From: Rhopalosiphum padi
Taxonomy: Eukaryota; Arthropoda; Insecta; Hemiptera; Aphididae
Assembly (NCBI RefSeq): GCF_020882245.1
Contig: NC_083597.1
Location: 54,352,152 to 54,416,151 of the forward strand
Direction: 5' to 3'
Length of the DNA stretch: 64,000 bases
Both the position numbers and the translations under genes were made by a program. Under the pieces are notes generated by a model, which saw nothing but the letters and a program-made list of their open reading frames with translations, did no database searches and had not been told where the DNA came from. Numbering within the stretch: position 1 is the first letter of the stretch; every line of letters begins with the position of its first letter. This document shows positions 50,599 to 63,100 of the stretch, one piece after another.

Positions 50599-50730
50599 TA
50601 GTGATATAGGCTGACAGACCGTTTCCGCTCAGAATCGTTTTTCATATACAACAATATATTGTTGAATTCAAATATAACACACCCATAATAGTAAACCACT
50701 CGACACATAATATACAGCAGAGCGGTGCCA
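50599..50730 (+). repeat. Interspersed repeat family 1, copy B (best preserved)
   Basis: Runs from TAGTGATATAGGCTGACAGA through CCGCTCAGAATCG, TTGAATTCAAATATAACAC, ACCCATAATAGT and CCACTCGACACATAATATAC to CAGCAGAGCGGTGCCA. Each block has a counterpart, in order, in copies A, C and D, so this copy serves as the local reference. A noncoding, non-autonomous element end is the likely nature. Confidence 0.7.
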
Positions 50731-51540
50731 TTTTTTTTAGATAACCATTTTATTTCCATCGGTACAAAATTTAAATATAATAATTACATTTAATAATATT
50801 TTATCTGGTGCACCACAAGCTAAAAAAATCATATTTTTGTTTTTGGTAGACAATACTAACAATTAATAAAGGTAGACCACATATTAAATAACGATCTCTT
50901 TTTTATTACATTTAATTAGTGAAATTTATATCATAGTTACCAACATCAATCTATATTTTTTTACACTTAACCAAAGAGCATGCTACTAATCTATTACCTA
51001 TCAAAATTAATGAATATAGACGTTTAATGCCTCTGGTTTGACGATAACCTTTAGAATTAGTATTACGTATGTATAAAACGACTGCATCAATACACTTTAT
51101 ATCATATAATTTAAATTTTTTTATGAAGAATATCAAAATTCAAATGATTTGTTCTTAATCAAAATAAATTTGGAATTTCCAATAGTATTATTTTGTTTGA
51201 AAATTATTGTAATTATTATTTCTATACAAATGAAAACACATTTTTCACTTTACATGCCAACTATTATTATTATTATTAAAGTAACGTAAGAAAGCCGTTA
51301 TTAATACTTCCATTCAACTACCATCCGTCAGTTCGATTCTGTAGATAAAATAATTCTATCCGCAGGAAAAATTAACGAGTAGAACAAATCGATAAATATA
51401 CTATAAAAGTCACTGTTGAGCTTGAGTGTTGTATAATTGTTCAAGATTAAACCAAAAATGTACTCGGAAGGTTTCTCACAAATGTATAATTAGCTAAATA
51501 TTTACAAGTATTCTGAGAGGGTAAAAACAAAAAATTGCTC
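50731..51540. other. AT-rich noncoding DNA
   Basis: No gene seen. It begins with a T-run at 50731-50738 adjoining copy B. A GTGCACCACAAGC word at 50809-50821 and ACCACAAGCACCACAGG at 53676-53692 are vaguely alike but not a firm repeat. Confidence 0.45.
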
Positions 51541-51800
51541 TAATTTCACTTTTCACGGACGATTGACCATCAATCAATTCCGCAGCTTGGTTATCAATCA
51601 ACGTTGGGTCAACCACTACCCTATTTCCGCCATCTACGTCTAGTCTACTGGGAATTTCGATTTAATTTATTTTGGACGGGTGTCTGATATAAACGAGCCA
51701 GCTTGCAAGTTTCTCGCTACACGAGACCTCTAAGAGAAAGAGTATAGGAGGTCTTCGGGCATAATTAGGAAAATGGAAACTCCTGAAAATATACACTAAC
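51541..51800. promoter_or_regulatory. GC-elevated island with paired TGATTGAT sites
   Basis: Unique-looking sequence, distinct from its flanks. It has two ATCAATCA words (51569-51576, 51593-51600). Their complement TGATTGAT is the established composite site for Extradenticle/PBX-Hox heterodimers, and the first extends to TGATTGATGG. A candidate enhancer; binding is inference from the words alone. Confidence 0.25.
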
Positions 51801-52395
51801 TAAAATCGAGTGCTTTTGAAAAATTGAGTTTTATTCGATTGGTCAGCAGTCAATTACAAAACTGTTTTTAATGGCTCTTGCAGATTGACACAATTTTAAC
51901 GTGTCAGTTTAATCTTTAATGATCAAGATTATTAAAGTGTAAACTTACTTTGATTTTACTTTGACCGCACAGATGTTTTCAAACATAGTAAATTTTTATA
52001 ATGGTTAAGAAATTAATTCAATTATTGTTTCAAAATAACGTTAAAAAATTGTACTACCTATTTAGTATTCATTGTTATTTTAATAAATATTATTTTTTGC
52101 AAAGGCATTTTCTATCTGTACTACAAACTACAAAACTCCATTAGAAAAACAATAATAAGTTATACATTTTACCGCAACTTGCTGCATTATTGATCATTAT
52201 GGCTGACCGCATACAACCAGATGGCACCTAGTTGTTTATTATAAGCCCTTAATAGTACTTGGTTCAAGATTTACGACATAATAAATAAGTAGAACATCAA
52301 CTTTTTCATTGTAACTGCATAAATATTCTTAAATATTGACTATGTGGTAGTTAACTCCAAGATTTCAAATTTAAATTTAAAAAATTAGATAAGTG
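51801..52395. other. AT-rich noncoding DNA
   Basis: Nothing recognisable. Confidence 0.5.
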
Positions 52396-52550
52396 GATAA
52401 TTGCTCTGCTGTACAGTAAAAATTGAATGTATATGTACCTTATATTTGAGTAGATCACTGTAATGTATGTGTTAAATTCAAATCCAATGAGAAATCACTG
52501 CATAAGAAAATCGATTATAAGCGATGACTGTCTATCAGCTTATATTACTA
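52396..52550 (-). repeat. Interspersed repeat family 1, copy C
   Basis: On the minus strand: TAGTAATATAAGCTGATAGA, TAATCGATTTTC, TTTGAATTTAACACA, ATTACAGTGATCTACTC, TACAGCAGAGCAATTATCC. Same block order as copies A, B and D, more diverged at the end. Confidence 0.6.
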
Positions 52551-52717
52551 AGTATATATTTTATATTTTATACGTATTTTAGTATTCATATTGCTATTAG
52601 GTATAATATAATAATACATTTATTTTAATATTAGTAATACGATACGTTAACTTATTTTTTCCGAAAATATAGCATTTATTATATCATCAATTATTATAAT
52701 AGTATATATGTGCAATA

Positions 52718-53050
52718 TTTTTGAATTACAACCAAGTAGTAAAATCATTATTTTTTATTTAAATATCTAATTTCATTACAATCTATATTTCAAATAATAA
52801 TAAATAAAAAAAAATTACTCATATATTTTTAATGTATTTTTGTTTCAGTAAAAAATTCATATGATCATTTTTGTACTGTATTTTCAAACCTTAATTATAA
52901 GAATTAAACATTTTATACATTTTTAACCACAAAATAATTTGCAAATTTTTGTGATTTTTAAACTAAAAAATGTTTACTGCTACAAAAGGTGTCGTTAGAC
53001 AGAACAAAAATTTTTAAGCACCCAATTGTAAAATCAATACATTCATAATG
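52718..53050 (+). repeat. Interspersed repeat family 2, copy at 52.7 kb
   Basis: Opens with ATTTTTGAATTACAACC and closes with CCCAATTGTAAAATCAATAC followed by ATTC, as in the copy at 32106-32375. The interior is AT-rich and poorly conserved. It sits 170 bp from family 1 copy C. Confidence 0.4.
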
Positions 53051-56000
53051 TGTATGTTTATATGTATAATGTATAAACGCTTTACGCAAAATCAATTACA
53101 GTACAATAATTCATACTGGCGATGATGTAAAATTACAACTAACTGTAAGATTTATTACATGTTTTATTTAACTATCTTAACATTCGTTATTTAGTAACTA
53201 GTAAGTTTAATTATTAATTGTAAAATAATAATCCTATAAAAAAAAACTAATCTATTAATAAGACAATGAGTACAATGGTAAAAAAAAAAACAGAAGGTAG
53301 AACGAAAAAAACATAATTGTAAAATAATTTAGTATCTATCTGATAAGAAAAACACTTTTTATTTAAACACGGAAAAAACCCATTAACAGAGATTTGTCTG
53401 AATAATTTATAATTTTTATAATTTCTGAATATCAGTTTAAATTATGGTCTGTGTGCTAATAAACATCAAAAGAATAAAAGCCTAGTATTAATGCGTGCAT
53501 GTAAAATTATACCGAACACAAAATAAAATAATAATTATATTATTTAACCTTTTAAACTAATTTAAAACAGACAAGCCTGATATTTTCAATTACCTGGTAT
53601 GGAAAATTCAAACCATATTTAATAATAACGTTGTAAAAGGGATCGTAAATGCATGTTTTTGAAAATAAACAGTACACCACAAGCACCACAGGAATTTTTT
53701 TTATTTTGAGTTCACATTATACTGCACACGGCATTTCATAGATGCTATATGATATACAGTACACAACCCACGTTGGATGTCAGATTAGCGTACTTCACGG
53801 ATTGGTTTCTCCTTTTACTCATTCTATAATTCCCTGTCATGAATTCAATCTTATATATTAGGTGTTTAAAGTGAACTTTATTTTTTTCACCAGACAACAC
53901 TATAAAGTGTAAAGAAATAATGTTATCACCTGTATATTTTTTTGTATTTAATTAACAGTTAACTTTATTGTTGTACCTATATATTATGCATAATTTTAAC
54001 ATTAAATAATATATATTAATAATACATTAATAATAATTAATAATAATTATAGGTAGTTAAAATTTAAATAGCGTAAAACATTTATTGGTTCTCAAATATA
54101 TTGTTCATATATTGTTTGAATACTCTAAATTATTAATAAAATAGTCTTTTAAATGCCTAGATTTTTATAAATAGATAACTTAAATAAAATTGCTGACAAA
54201 TAAACATGAAAAATATTTTTTCAGAAGATAACCTAAATAACAATTAATTAACATAAATTGAATTCTATGTTTGTAAAATACTATACTTACATATAATATA
54301 TTCAGACATAGATCTAATGTAGGAAACTAAGGGGCTTCAGCTCACCCCTTTTTGTAAATGTTATATATTATATATTTATTTATACAATAAAAAACTCACC
54401 ACCGTAAAATCCATAGATTTAAAATATAAATATAATTATTAATATTGTTATAAAATATTATATATTTAAAATCTATATACATACTAAAATTATAATTGTA
54501 TTTTTTCTGAAAAAAATGAATCTCACCTACCATTTCACCATGCTTGAATATATTATATTTGTAGTTAATTTTAACAAAAATTTAATACAAATAATAGAAT
54601 GTGTCACTGACATACCAGCTCATTACAAATATATTATAATACTCCACTATCTGCCTCCTGCATAAACTATAAGCATCTAAACTAACTAAACTACTTTAAT
54701 ATCTAATAGAAATGAGAAATTCAACGTATTAAATGTTTAAAAAGTTTAATATATAAATTTGCAAGAAAAACGAAATCAAAATCTTCTTAATAAAGTATAA
54801 ATAATCCAAATACATATTTCTATGAACTATAATAATTATTGAAGAACTCTTATCTAATAGGTAATAATTTGTATTATCCTAAATTATATTTCATTATTCA
54901 ACATTTTATTTAAAATCTTAAATGAAAAATAAAAAAATATTCAAAGAAACTTTACAAAGCTCAGTTCGCATGCTCAAATACTAAAATATATTTTATCGTG
55001 TATTTTCTTCTTACACTTGTATAAATTATAAAGAACATCAATAAATAGTCTATACAAAATATTTGAATATACTATATAAATAATATATCCAATTCATAGC
55101 CTATAATAAACTTGATAAAAATATTTGGTACTTTTTACTACCCAAACAAGTGTCAGTAGAAGAATAATAAATACTTCACTTTATTCAGAAATTCCATAAA
55201 GAATCTAAAAAAAGGGGCTAATATAGAAGTTGTGAAGGATGTAACTTACCTAAGATAAAAAATAAAAACATGGTTACAGAACAAATACATTCCTTCCTCA
55301 TAATCTTAAAAAAGGAAAAAATTATAAATATAAAATTACACTTCACATTTTGTTTCAAATTAATATTGTATCTAAAATACGAAAAATAAATTAAAATAAT
55401 TTCAATAAGCTACAATAGATACTATGTATTTATAAGTATTTAAAAATATGTTTTGAATACAATATTTACAAAAATTTAAAACGAATCGTTAGGAATATAG
55501 TTACAATGATATTGAGTATTGTTACATTTACTCTTAAACTGATTTATTAACCCATAAAATGTAACTAAAACCCTATAAAGTTAATGGTGTATTAATACAT
55601 ATACTCATATCGTATAAGAATCAAAATTAAATATTAATAGATATTACCGACTAAGATTTTCTCCTTTAAAAAAGTGACAAGATCATTAACAATCGAAATC
55701 AATTAGAATAAAATTGATTAAATTCTGAGAAATTAATAAAAAAAATTGTTATTAGTTAGAACTTGATACCTATTACCTATTACCTATATAATATATAATA
55801 TCATACATTTTTCCAATAAATTAATTAATAATAACAAAATAATCAAAAACTTATTACTACCTAGAAAATCTTTAAAGATATTTGGAAATAAAACAATAAA
55901 TATATATTATTATAATGATAAAATAAATTTCAATGTTGCGTGTGAGATGTCAGCAAATCACCACTTCCAATCCCCTTCAGTATTACCTTATACTTATTAT

Positions 56001-59000
56001 TATTATTTTCATTGTTGTTATATTATGTAAGAAATATTTCAATTAATTTTAATGACACTTAAAATGTATATTCAATCAAAAACCAATAGATTATATGTAT
56101 ATTATGTTCTAATGTATAACTTTTTATTCTACTTCTTACTCTATCGTGAAAATAACTTCTATGCGGTTGATTCGTAGTAGGTACACTATAAATCATTTGG
56201 TCTGTCTAAAACTCTAAAAGCAGTAAATGCACAGTAAGAGTATGGTTTTTATTATTTTCTTTTAATGAACCTACAAATGTTGCTACAAATAAAACCTTCT
56301 ATAGGAACCTTTAGTTTTTTTTTTCATACGAAGTGCTGCTTTTTTTCAATCACCAATTCAGGCGATCCCGACATAATCTATATAATTGCACTCGTAAATA
56401 TCTTCATTTATTACCAATGCTGATTAATTAATGAAATAAACATAAACCATATTTTATTCAAATTGTCGTATATTACACTAAGTTATTGTTCTAAAGAGTC
56501 TAAAATGACCATGCATTATAGTCTTAAGTGCTTTAGTACCCTTAACAAACCGGAACTGTTTTTACAAAATCGTCTATGAATCGACTCAGAATACGGTCTG
56601 AGTCTTATATATTTTGGTTACACTTTTGAATTTCAACTTGAACATTTTAACTTAAAGCCATTTATAAGATTTATCAGTTTTAAAAGTAATCTCCTTAAAA
56701 AAAACTAAACAAAAGTCCTTTAGAAAACAGCTAACGAAAGTAAATGCATGGAGATGAAATCACATTTTCTTATTTTATAAATACGTAACGTAAAGTATTT
56801 TTAAAAACAAAACAAAAGTAAATACAACCATTAGCGAGGAAAATGTTTTTGCTACTAATAAAAGTTCAAATTAAAATAATTTTTTTCATAGGTAAGTATT
56901 ATTTTAGTATATTTTTTTAAAATTTATAATGTGTATTCACAACAAATACATTAATTATCCTTAATTATTTCATGTCTACTTAAATTGAAGCAGAATTCTT
57001 ACAACAAATTATGTATAAAGTCAATATGTTGTATAAGTATATAACATTATTTTTTATTTGTATTAAATAAGAGTAAAAAAGAAAATTTAAGAGATATAAT
57101 AAGCAGTTGTTCCAAAAAAGTATGAACCACGCATTATTTTGGGTACCGCCCAAAGTAGCGAAAAAAATTAACCAAAACATTTTAAGATAAGTCACCTTTG
57201 CGTGAATGTGTAATGATTAGAAGACGTAGTCTTTACTAAATCAAATTCTCATAAATTGCTTATTTTATTTGAAAAATAAATCAACTAATAATCATAATAA
57301 AAATATTATTTAGAGATACTGTATTTTAAATAAGTAGTACCTATAATTTTATTTAGTTAATAAAATGGAGTATTGGATAATAGTACAATATATTATATTA
57401 TGAAACAATGTTATATAGATTACGATAATTGATAAACAATAATAATAATTGTAAATAATTGTCTTTTTTCATAGAGAATGTAATATTGTACTTAAATAAA
57501 CAAATAAATACTTCAATATATATACATAGCAAGGTTTTTGTACCGTTTTGATGTGGTGGGGTTTTTTGGTCAATATAATAAGGAACTTAAGTCGCCCAAA
57601 AAAATTTTAATTATTTATCGTACAGAAGACTTACAAAATTTTTTTTAAGGAAACTGTAAAATATTTCTATAAGATAGTATCGGTACAAAGAAGTACCTAT
57701 AACTATACTTAAAATTATCATGTTTTCATATTACAAAAAAAAAAACAAATTATAAGCAATATATAATAAATATGTTATATAAATAATCTATACTTATCCA
57801 TGTACGAATATACACATCGAGTACATTTTGATACAAAATTAATTTCAAATCGAATCAACAAAAATAAAAATAAATGTAGTATTTTTTATAGTAAAATATA
57901 AAGTGAATAAAGTTCATTAATCATGTCAACGAGAGAGCAACGAAAATGATTATTACCACCTCGCTCTTACACGTTATATTATATAAGAAAAGGAACATTA
58001 TAAAAAAACATTGTTTAGGAACATTTCAATTATGTAGATAGTATTATTTTCATTACCAAAAGTATCGTTTAAAATTGATAAAAATGTCGATTTGATTCGC
58101 AGAAGTGAAAGGAAAATAATTATTTATTTTCATAAGTACTTAGCACACTCAAACATACACATTAATGATATCAAAATTCGAAAATTTTACCACGTATGCA
58201 TAAATAACTTAGAGTATCCGTATTTTTTTTTATTAAATATACTTACATCTGTAAATACAATTAATACAATAATTAAATTAGTTAACGTTTGTACAAGACT
58301 TGAAAAACACGAGGGGAGGGAGCAACCATCTATATTACTTCCAAAATATCCATGTTAAAAATAAATTGTAAAAAGTTTTTTAATTTAAAACAAAATCACT
58401 AAATCTGAAAATTTGTTAATTCGTTCATAAACTAAATTTAGCAAAATATAGTATTTCATCTTATACCTTCTACAATGTAAAAAGTATAGGTGCCTGCTGC
58501 ATGTATTATAATTTATTTATTGTAATGTTTATATATATATTTTAATTTAATCTATACCTACATTATATCTACTCCACACTAAAATAAATACATTTTTTTT
58601 TTAATGTTTGAATTTTATAATACATATAAAAAAAAATTCAGACTTGATAACATGAATATAAAGTACCTACAATAAACATTAATTCTTCACAATATAGCTA
58701 GGTATGTTTATAAATAATACTATAATAACTATTAATAATTCAAAATGAATAAGTTATATTCATGTTATAACAAATATTTATTTTTATAGTACTATACAGT
58801 ACCGTCCTATACTTATGCAAAATTAACTAAACCTTAAAATTTCCATTTTTAAATTTTACGAATCCAGCGTCTTGAAAATACAATTGGATAAAATAAACAT
58901 TTTTTTAATCACTATTTAATACAACGATTTGTTCTTTTAATTAACGCTAATAAAAGGGTTTGAGAATTCTCGCATTTACATATTTTTTTACATTTGTTAT

Positions 59001-59101
59001 AGAATATTCTTTGTAAAATGTAAATTTGTTTTTTAAAATGGTAAGATTAAACACAGAATTTTACTTCATATAATTATTAATTGTTCCTGCATATTTAAAT
59101 G
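53051..59101. other. Long AT-rich desert
   Basis: No gene, tRNA or coding remnant seen over 6 kb. Small more complex patches: 53660-53830; 54300-54360 (GGAAACTAAGGGGCTTCAGC with CACCCC, resembling degenerate transposon ends); 57110-57230 (TTCCAAAAAAGTATGAACCA); 58290-58330 (GAGGGGAGGGAGC). Short tandem TACCTAT units occur near 55766-55786. Confidence 0.5.
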
Positions 59102-59310
59102 ATTTTTGGTAATTTTAATTGCATACTTTGAAAATTTTTAGTGTAATAAGTTGAAAATTATAATTTGACCAGAAATAAATATTTTAATTGAGCACTTTTT
59201 CATAATGATTAAATAAACAAATCAACTAGCTGCATAGTTTAAAAAATATTTGGTAATTTTAATTGCATATTTTTAACATTTTTAATTCAATAAGTCCCGA
59301 TGATTAATAT
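59102..59310. repeat. Imperfect direct duplication, period ~144 bp
   Basis: TTGGTAATTTTAATTGCATA occurs at 59106-59125 and again at 59250-59269. Each is followed by a similar ...CATTTTT / AATAAGT block. AT-rich and noncoding. Confidence 0.6.
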
Positions 59311-60350
59311 TATATCAAATATAAAATATATATTAAAGCGTTAAAGAATGAAAATGATAAATACAATAATTTATCGACGTTTCATAAAAAATACATACAT
59401 TTTTTTTAGACATAAACATAATATGGATATTTTGATTTATTTGCTTCACGAAAATTATTGTAATCTAACAAGCAGTAGAAGAAATAATAATAATATTAAA
59501 TTACAATTGCGAGAGTAGTGTACCTATATAAAGTAGTAAAGTACATTAAGTATGTCGTTGCTGTTGCGAGCACTATTAAAGTATGTAGTTACGGCTGGTA
59601 CAGATTAATTTCGACAAGCAACAACAATATAAAATCCTTGTCATATACAATGCAAATTTAATTATATGGAAGCGACACAGAGTGCTTCAGTATTGTTGTA
59701 TTTGTATGCATTTTAATAGTACATTCTCTTAATTTTATCGATGAAAAAAGTTGGATAGAATACAGAATATACGTGTTGAAGTCATTCAATTCAAATAAGT
59801 GACGTATTATTGGTGAAATATTACTGTCGTAGTAATTTTACAGAAATGATAAATCATTGTAATTGATTGCATATATATTATAATAATTATCAATAATCAT
59901 AATATTATATAAATTTCCTAAGTGTTATATTGAAACAATTTAAGTACCTAATATTTAATTATATTTAATTAAAAATAGTTTAAATTAAATTATTTTTGTG
60001 ATTTTAAATACATTAAAACATACTCCGATTATATTTATTGTTTATATTAGTAAAAAATGTTAAAAAATGAATTAATTTAAAAACATTTTGGCATAATTAG
60101 TTGATAATTTGAGTTTATCGTTTTAATTTTATTAACATAATCATTATAGTTTACAAAGAGCCATTAAATAACAATAACCTAGAATAATTTATTATTATGC
60201 GTTTATGTGCGTTTTACCTGAGGCAGGGACAGGAATTAGGAATATATTCATGCTAAAAATTACCGTTGGAACACGTATTAGTGAAGAGTAAACAAAAATT
60301 CAATTCCAGCCGCTTTTTGTCGCTTGAAGTTTAATTTGATTTTTTAATAA
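59311..60350. other. AT-rich DNA with one more complex patch
   Basis: The patch at 59510-59720 contains ATGCAAAT (59650-59657), an octamer-like POU site, next to TAATTA (59659-59664), a homeodomain core. No gene seen. Confidence 0.4.
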
Positions 60351-60780
60351 AATGGCTAGACTGCCACCGTGTGTACGTATTATATGCATGCGGAACATTG
60401 ACGTCACTCTTATTGCCGTTGAAAATTCTCTATAGAGGGTGCGATCGTGGACAGGCCGACGGGGAGGAACCATCGGTAGTGATGGTGAGGTGTCGCCAGG
60501 GGACAGTCGATAAAATGCGGCGATAACGGTACGGGTCACGCAATCCGAGTGTGAACTCCTCTTTGATTATACTTTTTGCCCCTCCTGTACACGTTTTACT
60601 GCAACGTTATACCATTTCCCTATACACACACTTGTGCGGACCCACACACACGCACACGTACGACGTACTCACACACGGACACGAATACATGGACTTAACA
60701 CGTATATACAAACACACACATATGCGTCCACACTGCCCTGAGCATAAATCTCGCTATTCAATTTAAAGACCGAGTACTTC
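60351..60780. other. GC-elevated island with CA-rich segment
   Basis: A CpG-bearing unique segment at 60355-60560 is followed by interrupted (CA)n at 60615-60722. Open frames on both strands here (60300-60539 minus, 60551-60766 plus) are short, lack domains and follow composition. Confidence 0.25.
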
Positions 60781-61794
60781 GTTGTATTAATGTAGTGAAG
60801 AGCAAGAGGGAAAAACCATTTACTGTGTATAAAAACAGCTTTGACTAAGATCCGAGATTGGATTTGGTAAAGGAAAAGAAAGAATGATCATTCATCAGGC
60901 ATGCAATTAACATTGCAATAGACCAATTATGCCAAAAGACTTAAATTATATAGAAAAATGAAAGTGATCCCATCACTTATCTATCTATATAACTTCAAAA
61001 TAAACAGGAAATAAAATCATGCGTTCAAAATAACCGTTTTGAAATACAAAAATTAAGAAAATAATTATTTCATCTGCCTGGTTTTCCTTACCACTTTTGA
61101 TGATTTACATCAAAACAGAACAAATAAATTTAAAACCACAAGGATGCCTTCGTAGTAGATACTTTTAACGTTTTTACACATTTACCCCAAAAAGAAAGAT
61201 GGTAATTAATATAATATACACAATGTAATTCTTAATTTAAGCTGGCAATTTAAAATTTTAATAAAACTAATGTCTAATTTTTAAATTAACAGCTTAAAAT
61301 TCATCTTATCAATATAATTATTGTAATATTAACCTAGTACAGACAGTACGGTTATACCTATTCAAATTATATCCATAATTTATAAAATAATAGATGATAT
61401 ATACCTATATTTTTTAAATTTATTTCATATTATGTATATTATCAATTCATTAAGAATATCGATACCTATACATATTATATTTTTTTACAATAAATCAATA
61501 TCGTCACTCATACTGAGTAGGACTTAGAATATTTACTATTTATTTAAACATTTTTATTTCATACAAGTTTATTTCTTAAGCATATTTAAAACATTAATTG
61601 TCATGAACAAATTCTTAAACAACTTAGACTAACTATTATTTATATTTTATAGCAATATAACATATTATACGTATGTGCACAAATTAACTAACTAATTGAC
61701 TTTACTGTAAATATTTAAAATGATCTAAGTAAAAATTTAAAAGAAATAAAAGTATACAAAACCTTTCTATTTTAAAATAGAAAATTATAATTAT
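60781..61794. other. AT-rich noncoding DNA
   Basis: Nothing recognisable after a moderately complex first 200 bp. Confidence 0.5.
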
Positions 61795-62160
61795 ATGGCT
61801 GTTCATCACAAACCCCAACAACAACATGTCGGTTAGAAGAGTTACCGTGGGAAGTTCCGTTCCCCGATCAACTTTAATTATAGCAGTTTGTTTGCAAACA
61901 AACTGTTGAAGGGATAGACTTTGGAGATATAAGCAGTTGGACGAAGGGAGTTTACTGGTTCAGTGGTGGAAGAGGTTTAATTAAAAACAAACTCTTCGTC
62001 TCTCGTGCTCTAATCGAAGTTTACAAAACATCAAAAATATCTTTACTCAGATTTTCACCTTGCAGCGTTCCATAGCACCGTTTGCAGAATAACGGTTGTC
62101 CAACAAAACTATGTGGACCATTACAAAAAGTTGTTAACACTTAAAAAGTTTTACGGAAAC
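61795..62160. other. GC-elevated single-copy-looking island containing a perfect palindrome
   Basis: Complex sequence with no repeat and no convincing frame, centred on the palindrome at 61884-61905. A candidate conserved noncoding element. Confidence 0.3.
61884..61905. promoter_or_regulatory. 22 bp perfect palindrome with back-to-back forkhead-like sites
   Basis: The half-site CAGTTTGTTTG is followed immediately by its exact reverse complement. The centre reads TGTTTGCAAACA, two abutting inverted matches to the forkhead (Fox) core TRTTTRY. Identity of any factor is inference. Confidence 0.45.
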
Positions 62161-63100
62161 ATCTGTCCTTTTTATTTTACAATAAAGACAATCAGAATAA
62201 TATTTAAAACAATTTACACGATGCGAATTATAAAACTGAATGTTCTGTGAATATCTATGCTACGAGATATTGCATAATATTGCGATTAAAAAGGATTAAC
62301 ACTTACTGCAGGCCGTAATGTATACTTGACGTATGTAGTTTTTAGAAATAATAATCTATAATTTTAGTTGCTATATCGAGACGCTCAGTAGCATTATTAA
62401 TGAATAAATCAAACTAACAAGTGATTTCAACTATTATTTACACTAACAAATTATCAAACCATCGACGAGTGAAGTCATCAACTTGCGTATTACAAAAGGA
62501 TACAAGTTATTGAGTGGTTGTCGCTCATGCTCGCCGACACCCACAGCAGTAATAACAGTATATAGTATAATAATACGTTTATAATATAATAACGGTACAA
62601 GCACAATACGAGTATAATGATGTTATAATTAAAGCTAGGAATTATAATTTTATTATGATCTCTATATAGTCTATAGGATACAATTTTCCAAACACAAGGA
62701 TAAAATATTATATTTTATACGCCAACAAGCTCAACAATTATATTTTAATTTTTAAATTAAAATTTTAAAAAATGTACAATTTTAATAATGTGTTTTTATA
62801 TTTTATTTCAGATTCTGGTTCATTTTTTAATCATGAAAATTAATTGTAAAATAATATATATACCAATTTACCAGCGTTTACACATTCAGCGGAGTAACTA
62901 TAATTACTGTCAAGTGTAATAGTTGATAAAATGTATAATTTTATGTCATCAATAAAAAATAAGAATGTTATTATTTTTTAAATATAAATAGGATGAAAAT
63001 TATCGCAATTAAAAAAAAAACTTCCTATACATCCTTTTTGTTTTTAATGTAATTCTTAACTATTTATAAAAGAATTTTTACGTTTTGCTTACACTACAAC
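62161..63100. other. AT-rich noncoding DNA
   Basis: No gene seen. A slightly more complex part lies at 62450-62550. Confidence 0.5.

Noticed and set aside
57110..57195. TTCCAAAAAAGTATGAACCA as a mariner-like terminal repeat
   Set aside because: No inverted partner, TA duplication or transposase motif nearby.
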